Shown in pieces: positions 36,960 through 50,640 of a stretch of DNA of 64,000 nt. This stretch comes from Paulownia fortunei (lineage: Eukaryota; Streptophyta; Magnoliopsida; Lamiales; Paulowniaceae), in contig JAGSPU010000052.1 of the NCBI GenBank assembly GCA_019321725.1, positions 1,984,001 through 2,048,000 on the forward strand. The letters are read 5' to 3'. How positions within the stretch are numbered: the first letter of the stretch is position 1; every line of letters begins with the position of its first letter. The position numbers and the translations under genes are program-made. The notes below the pieces were generated by a model that saw nothing but the letters and a program-made list of their open reading frames with translations, was not told the DNA's origin and ran no database searches.

Positions 36960-39618
36960 TTGAACTGTAAGAATGGAGCGAAGCAAATACTTGATCTTTG
37001 CTTGATTTATTCACAATAGTGATGACAGTTGGAGCCCTGGATGGCTCCTCTGGACTGTATTTGTTGCAGACAACGCTCACATGATATGGCATTTGGTGCA
37101 TGGACATTTGCAGTAAAAGTCAAATGCTCGAATGGTGTAAGCTTTATAAATACTTTTTTTCCTTGGCATGTAATACTAATTGACCTGAGGGGATGGCAAA
37201 AGTACCAGAACTCCAAGTTAGCTTTGACAAGTTTCTGACCGGAAATGATTAATTCTGTCACTAAAATCGCTTGAACAATGAAGGTGAAGCTTAGACACTT
37301 GTGTGCTCAGCTTCTTTGTGATTCTCTTTAACCTCTACGTGAATTAAGGCATCAGCAAGCTTATTTTTGTTTGGAAGAGTTGGCAAGTAAGGATTATTTT
37401 CAACGCTGAATCGCTGATAAACAAGATTGAAAACATCGTACCTCTTTCCTAGTTAGGTATTCATACTGAGAAGAGAAGGAGAAAGGACCAAGAAAAATAT
37501 CAATCAATGTCATTTGTTTTCCTGAAACTTAGACTGATCTTTCATGAGAATCTCTTGCTTCCAACTCTGCCTGCTCCAGCCAGGGATGTTAAAGCTGGGA
37601 AGGATGTTATGGATCCAGGGATGAGAATAGAATTCTTTTAAATGAGAAGAGAAAGGTTTTAGTGCGCATTATAGCAGCAGAGGAAGCCCTTCCTGCTGCT
37701 CTTGCAAAAGACATACTCCATTAGATTAAGCTGCACAGGTTATTTGAGCAATCTGATTGTGTACCTCATGTGATTAAGGATTTCTTTTCTTGTGCCATTC
37801 AAGTAATAACAACCATTACAGGAGATTGAGATGTGGGTGGAAACCTATTTTTCCATCAAGGTTTTGGTATTTTGATTTCAACCCTTGTCATCTTATCCTG
37901 TCATTTCTCATTGGAAACTCATTACAACAACCTGTGATATTTGCTAATTGTGAAAAATAAGATAGTTCAAAGTGGTAATTATTTTATCTTTCAAGGTTTA
38001 CATTAGTTTTTCTAAGCTTTCTTTTCTTGTTTTTTTAAAAAAAATCTCTTTTTTAGAGTTTATATAAATAGCGAGCAATATTTCATCTCACTTTGTTACT
38101 TAGAATTATATTTTCCTCTTTTGAGATCAAGACAAAGACTACTTTCAAATAATTGTAGATGCCCCATCGGTGGTTCTAATTTAGCAATTTTAAAACTTAA
38201 AAACTAACTGGTTCATCAAATATCCGCAATTTTAAACTTAAAAACTAACGGGTTCACCAAATATCCTAATGAACAACGAAGCTAATTATATATGAAAATG
38301 TAAAAACTCAATTTTTTCTCTGAAAGATTTCATTTTGAAATTTTCACTGATGAAATAGATATAACAACGAGTTTATTGGGTAATTAATTTGTGGAAGGAC
38401 AGCGAGTTGGAGAGCTTGAGAGGAAGATATGTGTAAATTTTTTGAGTTATGAAAACAGGCAGAAATTGTCAATGAAAATTGTCAACAAAGAAAAGTGTCA
38501 TTATGAAATTCAAATGCAAACTAATATTTGAGTTTAACAAACTTATATTTTTTTTTCTTTCAATTATTTTCTCTTTTTTTATGAGTAATAGTCCACCTAT
38601 TTATAATTGGATGCTTCTACTTATTTTTTAGAATGTTTCAGATAATGTTTTTTAATTACAATTTTTTTTCCTCAAACTTACTCTCTTATAGTGCAATAAT
38701 ATGACATTCCACTCTAATCTTTAGGATTGAAAATATAAAGTTTTTAAAAACTTTATCTTTACAACTTTTATGTAAAGTTTCATATAGGAGTTCAATACAT
38801 TATTAAAAAATTGCAAAAATTGACAAGTCCCGAAAAGAATAGCCAACTCCGCCCACAAGTTTTGGTGAAATGCCTTGCCATGAATGCAAAATTCACTTAC
38901 TTATCTCCCTAGCTATTGCATGAATTACGACGGCACATTTTCCATAACGCCCTTTGATATTTTTTCTGTACCTTTGTAATGCCTCTGCCAATTCTTGAAA
39001 TCAGTCATCTAAAACCATCTGCTACAGAAGTTCAAAAGCAAATTCTTCAAGGTCAGACTCTCTTATGGTATCTCTTGAAACTTGGAATGTGGGATATTTC
39101 TTGGCTGTTTTCTTTTAGTTTTTTACTTTTTTTTTATCAAGTGTTGCTGCCTAACTTGCTTGCTCAGCATTCTGGGTTTTAACAACTGAGGGAGGCTTAT
39201 ATGGCCATTATGGTCAAAATGGTTGGTTACATGTACACTCAATTAAGACTCTTTTCTTGTATGCTCTTAGTTTTTAGCACATAGTTATCGTTTTTTCTTG
39301 ACTGATAAGGATCCTTGGTTCTGGGGATTTCATAATCAAGACAGATTCTTTTTTCAAGTTTATTCTGGCTTCATTTGGTCTTCTTTGCTTTTTTCCAAGA
39401 TTCTTTATGTTTTCTTGATCCTGTTTGAGTGACCATTTCATTGTTTTTTATTCTGTAATTTCTGCTTTTTACCATCATCTTTTAGAGTCTTTTACCTAGT
39501 CAACTACTATGGCTTTAGGGTGGGAAACCAAGCAGCGAACTTTGGGGATTAACTGTTGCATGGGAAAGAACTTCATTCACTAACGATCGTGAATGCTGTT
39601 TTGCCTCTGTCGAAGAAT
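36960..39618. other. Spacer between the MEF1-like and MATE genes
   Basis: No gene supported. The first few hundred bases are the MEF1-like 3' UTR. A less AT-rich patch at about 37560-37740 gives short interrupted peptides with no family I recognise. A degenerate tandem pair of about 42 bp lies at 38184-38266. From about 39000 the sequence is T-rich, and probably includes the MATE leader, perhaps with a 5' UTR intron. Confidence 0.5.
38184..38266. repeat. Two-copy tandem repeat, unit about 42 bp
   Basis: Unit 1 at 38184-38225 and unit 2 at 38226-38266 both start GCAATTTTAAA and end CACCAAATATCC or CATCAAATATCC, with one single-base length difference and a few substitutions. Noncoding. Confidence 0.85.
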
Positions 39619-42600
39619 ATGGGCAAGAGTCCTTTATGGGGTTTATTCAAGAGCCCAAGGTATTTTTATTCTATGAAAGGTTTTAGTTTTCATTTAGTGA
39701 CGTGTTTTTTTGTCCTCACAAACGAATTTTCCTTGTTATGCTTTTAGTTTGTTTTCTGAGTCATTTTTTAGCTATGTTTGCCATTCCTCTTGCTTTTTGT
39801 TTGATCAGTGGGCTAGAGATATTATATAGAAGAAATTATGTATAGATGATCATTTGTAGTTGTCTGATGTATGTTAGTTCGGCTTCAAATTGTATTTCAT
39901 TTGTCATTCCTTGTGTTCATCTCTGAAATTTTGTGCATTTGCTCGTATAGGGGAATTTTCAAAAAGGATGAATTAGGTCTTGAGATAGCTCAGATTGCAT
40001 TACCTGCTGCGGTGGCTCTAACTGCTGACCCCATTGCTTCTCTTGTTGATACTGCATTTATCGGCCATATAGGTATGCCTTTCGTAATATTTGTGTGTGT
40101 CCAATTTTATCGTTGATCGACTTCTACTTTCTTCATGAATGATGATGCTCCAGACATTTTATTTCGGTGCTCATGTTGCAGTGGAGCATTAAATTTACAA
40201 CCTTTGCTTTGTTCTTTCAATAAATGTGATAAATATAGAAATCTCTCTCCTTAAAATTAAGGGGGTTTTCAGTATACATTGCTTCTTTTAAGATCGTATT
40301 CATTGTATTACATACACTGTTTTGTTGTTTGGAACCAACAATGAGCACAAAATTGTAAAAGTTTGCTATATTGAAGCTATGAATAGCAAGTATTTAAAGA
40401 TGTAAATGGAATAGCACTTGGATGTGATGTGCCAGATCTGAGATCTGAAACTTGTTTTTTATTACATTAGGACCAGCGAGTTAAAACTTGTTCCTAACCT
40501 GTTTTATTTGGTCAATGATTGATAATTGTACATTCCATTGAAGTTCACCAGAATATTCAGGCATCTTTTATTGGAGTATTAGTTAATGATGAGCGAGGAG
40601 GTTAGGGCACATCTTTTCATGGAATTTTTTGCTCTCGTGTTAATATTTTTTACCAGTGGTTAGTTATTGATGACATTAGAATTTATCACGTCATCGGCAA
40701 AATGTGTCTGCATTTTTTAAGAAATTATTACTACAACAAAGTTGAAAAAAATTCTATGGTCTCAATAGTTTTGTTTTGCTTATTTATGTATCTAGGTCCT
40801 GTGGAGCTTGCTGCTGTTGGAGTTGCTATTGCCATTATTAATCAAGCATCAAAAGTTGCAATATTTCCACTTGTTAGTGTGACAACTTCTTTTGTTGCTG
40901 AAGAAGATGCTAAAGGAAGTTCGGGGGGTGAATATCGGGAGATTGAGTTAGTAGAGAAACAATCTGCATCAGATAACGAAAAGGAAGAGTTGATACCAAA
41001 ACCGGGTATTCGTAAGTCCTTCCTTATATTTTTATAGTCAATAAACAAGTGATTATGTTACGAACATACTATCTGATACATATTTTTTGGCTCTAACATG
41101 ATTAATTTTGAGTTTGAAATAATAGTTCCGGTGTTTTGCTCTGGATCATATAGAAATGATTGGTGGTGGGGTTACGAAAAGGCATATATCATCAGCTTCA
41201 TCAGCATTGATAATTGGTGGCACCCTTGGCCTCATCCAAGCTGTGATCCTTATTTGTACAGCAAAACCACTGTTAAGTTACATGGGCGTGAAATCAGTAA
41301 GTTTTCTTTTGGTTTCATCTAGCTTTTTCTTTTCGATGGGGTTACATTTGGCACTATGGTCACACTCGTAGATGTAACTGGTGTTCTCCAATAAACTGAA
41401 ATGCCTAAAAACCTGCTCATAATCCATGTGATTAATCTGTTTGCTTCCGGCCTCCCAGAGCCACTTTCCCACCCATCCTAGGGTAACTGAGTGACCTGTA
41501 TGTGAATTTGTTGCTGAACTCAAACTTATGTTTAGATCTCCTCGGATGGTTGTATGATACAGACGAAGATGTTTGTGGTAATGAAACGATGTAGGAGTAA
41601 TCATCTCCTAAGACAAATTTAAAGTACTGGTATTTCATGTGCACTGTAGCCGTTATTGTCTGCATTTTCTCATCCGTTATGATTCAACAACTGATTGGAG
41701 CATCATTGTTGTGCAAAGATGTTGTTTGAGAGGCATTAGCTTGCCAGTTTCACTGTCTTATTCTTCCTTCCCAGGGTTAGAACAGCTTTTCTTTATTTAA
41801 AGGAAATAATAAAATCACAACTCACAAGGTCACTAATAAATTTTTTCAACACTACAGTTTTTGAGTTTATATTTCATTATAGGGCCCAGAGTCAGTCCTA
41901 AAATGCTATTGGCTCCTGATATATATATATTTTACTGATAAAGCAGCAAATTTGGTTAAAGAGCTTATATGTACGACCAGTTTAACACAAATTGCTCATT
42001 TGCTTAATTGATATTGGTTCCTATCATGAGATGCAACACCATCATAACTACTTAAGTCTTTGTAGAATTCTCCCATGCTGAAACCAGCACTGAGGTACTT
42101 AACATTGAGGTCGCTCGGTGCTCCAGCTGTCCTTCTCTCATTGGCAATGCAAGGTGTTTTTCGAGGTTTTAAGGACACAAAAACTCCTCTATATGCAACC
42201 CGTAAGCAAGCCTTTTATTTTAGTATATTCTAGTTTTTCCAAATTTTCTAGGTAATTCTTCATCTCTTCTATTCACTCAGTAGCTTCATCAGATATGCAC
42301 TGTTGAATGCTGTCATACTTTTAGGAAGAATTTACACTTTTTCAGAAGCAGCAAAACAAATGGAAGAACAATTTATTTAACTTTCTTCTATGTTTTATAC
42401 CATGAATTTGGAGGAGTCTGGATAGGTTTTCCCATTACTAAGTTCTGGATTTTCAATGTTTGTGCCATTTATATTTCATTATGTCATGCGGTCATGGGTC
42501 AGTTCGATTGAAAAACACAAAACTCTTGAAACATGTAGAAGATGTAGGGAGATAGAGACACAGAAGGTAACATGGATGAAAGATGCACGACATATCTAAC

Positions 42601-45600
42601 TTTTGATACTTTGCTTTTCTGTTATTTTAGTGCTTCCTAGTCAATTAGTGTTCTTTCTCAAAGGAACATTTATTCTTGCTAAGTTGTTGACCAGAGCGAT
42701 CATATATTTGACATGTAACATCATCTTACATGTGCATCTGCAAATGGTTTAACATTTTGAAGTATCACTATGGAGATAATTATACCCAGTGGCATTGAGT
42801 TTAGGAGTATACTAACTTCTGAAATATAAGATGTTCTGTTGACTTGTAATATTAATACAGTGGCTGGAGATGTGGCAAATATTATATTGGATCCAATATT
42901 CATCTTCGCATTCGGTTTGGGTGTAAGCGGTGCAGCGGTTGCCCATGTCATCTCTCAGTAAGCTTACCATTTCGTAACAGACTTGTCGTATTTTCCTTTA
43001 GTTATCAGCAGAAAACACATTTCGCACGTTATATTTTTTTATTTATTTCGAGCTGATTTTTATTTAACATATGGCTTCTAGGTACTTGATTTCATTGATA
43101 CTCATGTGGAGATTGATGGAACAAGTTAATCTCTTACCTCCAACAATGAAAGACCTGCAACTTTCTCGATTTCTGAAGAATGGTATTAATTCTGGTCTTG
43201 TTATATCCTTGCATCATGATTGTGCTATTTAATCCTATGGCTGGACTTCTTTGCATAATCCATGCTGTTTAAACATCTTCTTTCCTTCATTCACGAGGAG
43301 TAGACTACATGCTCGTGCAATCTTTTCCTAAGATCTTTTTTTCTGAGTACTTGTAAGTCACTGTAAAACACTCAGAATCAGTTCTATGAGAAGGCAAATT
43401 TATCTCTATAACAGGACTAAATGTAGTTGGCCTGTCACTTGAAGAAATAATTTGCGTCAATAGACACGTTGTTGCAAGATATAATCTCAGGTTTTGGAAA
43501 AATACCTAATATCCATAACACAATACAGTTGTTTATTATTATTATTATTATTTTGTTCACAATGGGGATATCTAATATGCATCATAATTTCCTGGCCATA
43601 GGTCTATGATACCTGCAGTCAAATGGTCAATTTCATTCAAATAACATCCAAGATTTTATATTCATATTAAGTGGTCTATCCCAGTCTTGAAATTAGGAGT
43701 CTTATACTTTCATAGATCAAAAAAGGAGAAAAGTAAAAAATGTGGAAGGATCAACCCTGCACTCATGGAAGTCGAATTGTGGCATTAATTATTTCAAAAC
43801 TTTGATATTTCATGTTTCTGCTAGAGCTTGTCCAGCATCAGTTTGACAAATCTTATTCGTACCAATTTAATCAATATTCATGTCTTGCACTAAATTATGC
43901 AATTGTTGCATGCTGTTCTGAATGTGCTTCATTCATTCCTTTAACTGCAGGGAAGTAGCGTCTGTCTCATATAGGTTAAATGTGACTTCCCCATCTCGTT
44001 TATGAGCCTGGTCAACTTATTCACTCAGTGCAATTGGTTTTGAAGTAAATGCTTTAGCGGTTTCCTTTCTGTAAATATTTTATCATGAGATTATTGGTAT
44101 GATAACTTATAAAATCAAACGCTTCATCCCTACCAAATATATGCATGACTATGGAAGAACAGATTATGCAAAATATAATCCCCAGAGAGAGATACTATAC
44201 TTACACAGTAACCTGAAATTATAATCAGATATCAATCACTTTATACCTGTTTTTGAAATATGGAGTTAAGGCGAACATACATTTCCTGTGGTCTCAACTA
44301 ACTTGTAGAAATCAATGTCAAACTTGGAAATTATTGGAATAGCTAACTAGTAAACATGAACAATCAGAACACAATTCTCTAAATCTTTTAGTATTTTACG
44401 CCTCATTATGTTTTGATTAGTTAACAATTCTGGCTTTTTTTTAACTTGTGCTAATGATTATTTCAACCTTAGTTTTTCCTTCATTTTATAGATCTGCAAG
44501 TTTATAGCAGTTGGATATTTTCAGCCCCATACTTTATTTTGTGGTATTTAAAAATGAGTGCCTTTTGTTCTTCAATAAACTGCAGAAAAATCTTCTTCTA
44601 TTCTTTAGGTCCCTGCTCATCAATCAGTCCTTATCCGCAAATAATTTTTTTTTTTAACGTACTTGTTCATCAAATCAATTCGACGAACCATAACTTCTCA
44701 TGCACCCTTGGGGCCAGGATTTTCTGCTATTATTCAGAGTGATAGCCGCAACATTTTGTGTGACGCTGGCAGCTTCATTGGCTGCAAAACTGGGATCAAC
44801 ATCCATGGCTGCTTTTCAAATCTGCTTGCAGGTTTGGTTGGCAACCTCCTTGCTTGCTGATGGTTTAGCTGTGGCTGGCCAAGTAAGGGTCATTTGCTTT
44901 TATTAAATAACATATTTTGTCTTAAATTCAATATAATTCTTGTAACTGCAATAATTATATGTGGAACTTTCATCAGCATGTTTTAAGTTGTGTGTATTTT
45001 TTAAAATACACTTGAGTTGCCAATTGACAAAGACATGCCTGGAAAGTATATCTATTTAACTTTCATTAGTGTGATGAAAGTCCTAAATAATTTGCTTAAT
45101 ATGTAGTTTGTAGATTAAATATATTTTTGTTCAACTTGGCCAAGGCCATGGAGAACTGGACAATTTTGAGGGTGTTTTACTAGTGTACTTTTCATCAGTT
45201 TTCAGTTAAGATTAAAGGATTAGCTTCTGGAGTTATTTTTGCACTTTCTGATGTATATTACTTTTGCTGTCGTGCTGACTTCATTTCTCCGTTAAACATC
45301 TTTCTTTACATGTATTTTATTTTTCCTTTAATTCCTTAATCATGCTTGACGTATCCTTGCCAAACAGCTTAATGGTGACTTTAAATCTTTGTGCAGGCCA
45401 TTCTGGCCAATGCATTTGCGAGGAATGATTATGAGAAGGTCGTGGCTACCTCATCTCGTGTATTACAGGTTGCATATCTTTCTGAGCCTTCTAATCCTGC
45501 ATTTCTTTTCTCATATCTTTTATAACGTAAATTGTCCATTCAATATCCAATACTGATAGTATATCTACTCTGCAGTTGGGTTTGGTTCTGGGGCTGATTC

Positions 45601-46300
45601 TTTGTATCCTTGTTGCCATTATATTACAATTTTCATCACAACTCTTTACAAAGGATATAAATGTTCTTCGCCTTCTACAATTGGGCATCCCGGTAATTAA
45701 TCTCTGAGAAAAATGAAGTTGATTTCATTATGTTTGTATAACTGTTGCTGATTCATGCTATCATTTAGTTCGTGGCGGTGACCCAACCAATTAATTCCTT
45801 GGCTTTTGTTTTTGATGGATTGAATTATGGAGCATCTGACTTTGCTTATTCTGCATACTCCATGGCAAGTCTATGACCCTTCAACTATTATCATACCACG
45901 GGATATACCTTAAGCTCCATTACGTTCTCATTGTCGTGTACTTAGAATAGACTACAATTTAAGCTTAACTTATCTGATTCTCCTCCATCTTTGTTACAGG
46001 TTTCAATCGCAGGATTGAGTATCCTATGCTTGTTCCTGCTATACTCAAGTAATGGTTTTGTCGGTATATGGTTTGCCTTATCTATCTTTATGAGTTTCCG
46101 AGCAGTGGCTGGATTTTTGAGGTACATCATTGACCTGTATATCTGCAACTGCATACTTCTATGCAGCTCCATAGTCACATAGCAAAAAATCATAGAAACC
46201 AAGGCTTGAGTCGATGGTTTTAAAGGAATTTTAACATTGGCTTTCTTATATACGCAGGATAGGGACAAGAACAGGACCATGGAGCTTTCTTCGTGGTTGA
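39619..46300 (+). CDS. MATE-family efflux transporter, FRD3/DTX42-43 (citrate) type
   Basis: About 489 residues, 12 membrane segments expected. Exons: 39619-39659, 39951-40072, 40796-41011, 41154-41296, 42066-42201, 42861-42957, 43082-43182, 44718-44882, 45397-45468, 45576-45692, 45769-45864, 46000-46121, 46258-46300. Key stretches: KKDELGLEIAQIALPAAVAL, LTADPIASLVDTAFIGHIG, VAIFPLVSVTTSFVAEEDA, a hydrophilic loop of Ser/Glu/Lys residues, YLTLRSLGAPAVLLSLAMQG, GVFRGFKDTKTPLYAT, VTQPINSLAFVFDGLNYGAS. The long cytosolic loop between segments 2 and 3 and the VAEED motif mark the FRD3/AtMATE group, which exports citrate for iron translocation or aluminium tolerance; the substrate is inferred. The start ATG at 39619 (MGKSPLWGLFK) fits the family N-terminus. 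One extra T near 44721 breaks the frame in exon 8. The intron after 45864 begins GC (ATG/GCAAGT), a GC-AG intron. Confidence 0.85.
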
Positions 46301-49300
46301 TTACTGCCCCCGAATGCATCAATTGTTGTATACATTAAAATATATATAATATGAAAATATTATTTTCACTATTATTTTCTCTACCATCAGCATCTCTTCT
46401 CATCTTTGTTTTTGTATCAGTGCTGAACTAGCTTGCATCAGTTATCATTTTGTTTGTGCCTTTGTGGAACATTATGTGTGAGAATTCAACATAGGCCATT
46501 GCAGTAACCTGAAAATTGATATGCTTTACAAGTTTGGACCAAGGTCTGTCACTGAGTTAATGACTACTGCAGTACATATGGCTTTGGGAACAGTACATTT
46601 CTATAAAATTAGGTGTTGGTGGCCAATTTGGGCTGTACTTCAGCTGAAAATAAAGCTCTTGGAAGCCTAAATTTGACATCTTGAAAAAGTTCAGTGTTAG
46701 CACACACAATCAAGAATGTTTCCATTTGGTTTCATTTCCACAAAAAAATCTTTTCATTTTGTACTATTTAAAAATTAAAAAAAAATATTTGTTTAATTCA
46801 TTTTCATTAGAAATATAATTTATTTTTATTTTTAAAATTTATTTTTAAATCTATTAATATTTTACGTCTTTTTAAGCGTCTGATAATTTCATTCTAAAAT
46901 CTATTCATTTATCACGTTTTTTCATATAAAAAACAACATGAAACAAATATATTTTTATTTTTAAACATATATAGTTTACATAAAAATATAATTAATCCAA
47001 ATACATTCTTATTTTTACAAGAAAATCTAATAATAATATTTTTAATTTTAAAAATATCGAAAACATGAGTTTGAATCCAAACTGTCTCGCTATAGTAGCA
47101 GATAATCTTGTTTGGAACATGTCATAGTCTAAAAAGCAATAGAGGGCTCCCACAAATCTTTGTGACTTTTTATTTTTTATTTTTTTGGCTGAAATGCAAA
47201 GGGCAAAAAATTACACATAAGATGGGGAAAAACAGTGATTTGATCAAATATGTATAAAAATAAATATGTAATGATGAAATATGAGTGTTAAATTTAGGAC
47301 CAAAATATAATTGCAATGGTTAAAATCTTAACATAAAGTTTGATTCAGCTTTGATTGATTCCTAACTTCAATTATAAACTTATGAACAGGCTAAATTATG
47401 TGCCTTTTGCTTTATTGTACTTTATTTTTTGGTGTTGGATAATTTTAGCAATCTAATCATTTGATTGTTACTTAAAACTAATAGTACCAAAATTAAAGTT
47501 AATGCCATGATCGATCGACTTGAAATTTGCCCTAAGGCTCGTTTGTGATTAATCTAATATCTAAACAAGTTAAATCCACACATATTTTTACTATTTTGTC
47601 CAATCAATTAAGCTTTATTCGTGTATAAATTTCTGACTAAATAAGAAAATCGAAAAAAAAATTATCCTTAGATTTGAAGTTTGGAGCTCATTTGCAACCT
47701 ACTTAAAAGAAGATAATATTTTGCCAACAAATATACATTTTTTTACATACAAAAAGAAAATAAAGTATTTTTTTTTTTACCTAGGTTTCAAAAAAATTTT
47801 GAGCCCCAAATTAATCTTAGGAGAGAATCGATCTTTCCTCTAGTTTGATCTTTCGATAAATTCGGTGGACGAGCAATGCGCACTTGAGTCAAACGTTCGT
47901 ATCGATTATTCTGTCATTTTGGATCCATCCTTAGTGCTTCCTTAGTGCTGACGGGATCCCAAAGTGACCAACAATTACGGTATGCTTTAACTCCTGCAAT
48001 TTTCTATGATAATTAAAAAAAAAATGTGACAACCAGTATATTCAGGAATAATGTGTACCTAACCTCCTGTCCAGATGGTACTATACAAGAATTTTCCAAT
48101 TTTTTGTTCATTAAATTAAATAAGAAAAAAGTACAAACTTAGGTATAAGATATTTAATTGATGTCATTGTGACTCCGTCTGTATTATTAATTATTTCTTC
48201 TTAATTAATTTAGGTTGACTTGGTTGATACTTAATAATTAAGCAAATTTTTGGACACTAATAAAATGTTTTGAAATTCTAGAATCAAGAACTTTTTGTTA
48301 TAAATAAGATTAAATTAATTCCACCAATTTGCTGTTGTTACTTTCATCTATAGGTGTTTTTGGGCCACCTAACCTAATGGATACTACCTCAATTTTGAAT
48401 ATTTTAAACACATTAGAAATTATTGTCCAATTTTTTTATACATACAAACCAACAAACCACAATATAAATTATTTAAATATTATAAACCTTAGATAAGTTC
48501 TGGACAATTTTTTTATTTTTTTTAAATTATAATTAAATTGGCCATCAATGAGGATTAACATATGTACCTTCCTCTAGTCTAGCTAGCTACTCCTCACTTT
48601 TCACCCAACACTCAGAAGTAATGGTTTTTTCCTATTGTTTTCATCAACTTTGTCTTTTTTTTTTCTTTATTACTAAGAATGAAAAAAAAAAAAATAGTGT
48701 TTGAAGTGACATGTGACTAATTATCAGTTCCACAAGTTCTCAAATATAATGATGAATATTTGGAAAATATTGTAATTCAGTATGTTCAAAAGTATACTGG
48801 ATTTTGAGCATAATTTTTTCTAATAATTTTTTTTTTCACAATTAGCAGGTGATTAAGAGAGTGAAATTGAGATAATAGAAATAATTATTTTTTTGTTATA
48901 GCCAAGGCATATAATATATTTTCTGAGTCTTTTTGAACCTATATCATCAATTTGCATATGAAGTTGGATTACAAAGAAATAATTCCTATTAATAGAAAGA
49001 GCAGTTCACAATAAATGTAACTTAGTTGATTGGTATCAAGAATTTTAATTCTTCAATTACCAAATACATAAATCAGTTATTTTCATCGAAATTATTAATT
49101 TTCTCGTCCTTTTTTTCCGGACAATCACGCTAATCAAGATGAAAGTAATCACATATTATTTATTAAATTATCTTAAATTAAAAAATTCAAAACCTCGGAA
49201 AAATCAAAATTTCAGTTAAAAAAAAAAAAAAACAAAGAAGAAGAAGCTCCAAAAAGAAAATCAAGATCAATGGTTTTATTCAACATGATATTGACAAATG

Positions 49301-49654
49301 AACAATGAAAACATCAATATTTTCCTTTATCTTCTTGTCCCTTTTTTTCCTTTGTTTTGAAAGGGAAAAAGACAAGTCAAATTTGATTATGAATGAATCC
49401 ATGTAGTCTTAAGTCCTTTTCTCATGCATTGTTATTTCAATGCCATTGATTGGACAAAGAAAAAGGTACCTAAGCACCGAAAGATGAGGAAAAATGGGAA
49501 TTTGTTGTCTCTTCTGCATTCACCTCTAATTATAATTTCATATAAAAATGACATAAAGTTCAAATTTCAAGATAATTATCAGTAAAAACTGCGAGATTAG
49601 CAGATACTGATAATTATCCAAAACTTCTTAAAAATTACACGTTTTTGTAGAATT
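46301..49654. other. Gene-free AT-rich spacer
   Basis: Downstream flank of the MATE gene, then very AT-rich sequence with no ORF or element I can identify. Confidence 0.5.
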
Positions 49655-49925
49655 CTTTGAGAGTACTAAAATTGCACCACTAGCATATGATCTTCAAAAA
49701 TTTCAAAAGGAAATATCCTTTTATTTATCTCATCCAAATCCCATATCCTCATCTTTTTTGAACCCTAAATCCAAGATTTGGGATTCCAAATACACTAATC
49801 TTAGTTCAGGTTCCAATGCCTTGTTGATAAATCCCACTCATAAACACCACTACCAATAGTAATGTTATCAGTATTATAATATGGAATTGGAAAAATTAAT
49901 AAAAAGGGGTTCAAGAATGGAACCT
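49655..49925. repeat. Duplicated noncoding segment, copy A
   Basis: It aligns along most of its length with copy B at about 50365-50640. Shared landmarks in order are GTACTA..AGCATATGATCT, CCATATCC..CATC, AAATCCAA, GGTTCCAATGCCTTGTTGAT and AAGGGGTTCAAGAATGG. A short foldback pairs 49734-49748 with about 49775-49787. No ORF. Confidence 0.55.
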
Positions 49926-50364
49926 TGTTCTTTTGTCCTAAACCAAGTGAGGTGACAACCAAGGAATAAAGACATTTTTTTTCTGTTTTAGCTTTCCTCT
50001 TTACTCAGTAAGGCTACCTCCATTTTACTATTAAACTTTTTTCTATAAATTAACCAGAAATTAATTTAATTTTTTCCTGAATTATATATGTGCAATAATA
50101 GTTATTCTTACAGTCAATATAAATCAAGAATGATCATTATAACTTTGACATTGGATAAAGAAGGATAAAAAAACAGCATTATTGTCAAACATAAGATCAA
50201 AAAAAGCTTCAAAAGAATACTTTTGAAAGTCCTCAATATCCCTTAAATCTTATTAATATATTTTTTTTGGGTAGTGAAAAACTCACATGTGACATAAAGT
50301 TGGCTGCATCAAATGATCATGAATATTTATGGCATTCAGTTTCATCATCATCCCTTGCAAATCA

Positions 50365-50640
50365 AGTCTCATAATTTCCTTGGGTACTATAAGTTTTAGC
50401 ATCTGATCTCCAAAAAGTTACCCAAAAAAGAATAGAAAAGCTGTTTTTCTTCCAATCTAAATCCATATCCACATCATCCATGGACTCTCAAATCCAACTG
50501 TTTGGATATGGAATCCACTATTGCTGAGGTTCCCATGCCTTCTTGATAATCCACTTATCAAAATCAATACCAAGAAATATACACAAATATAGCACTAAAA
50601 ACACAGAAAATGTAAAGGGTATTCAAGAAAGTAACAGATG
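50365..50640. repeat. Duplicated noncoding segment, copy B
   Basis: It carries the landmarks of copy A in the same order (GTACTATAAG..AGCATCTGATCT, GGTTCCCATGCCTTCTTGAT, AAAGGGTATTCAAGAA), about 710 bp further on. The foldback is cleaner here: ATCCATATCCA at 50461-50471 pairs with TGGATATGGAA at 50503-50513 (one mismatch) over a 31 nt loop. It lies downstream of the zinc-finger gene, in its 3' flank. Confidence 0.55.

Noticed and set aside
37560..37740. Less AT-rich patch 3' of the MEF1-like gene that might be a gene fragment
   Set aside because: Peptides are short and interrupted and match nothing I know; probably 3' flank or noncoding transcript.
41883..41925. Possible MATE exon reading GPES after an AG, before a TA repeat
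   Set aside because: No usable donor follows, and the exon at 42066 (NSPMLKPALRYLTLRSL) joins the previous exon in phase.
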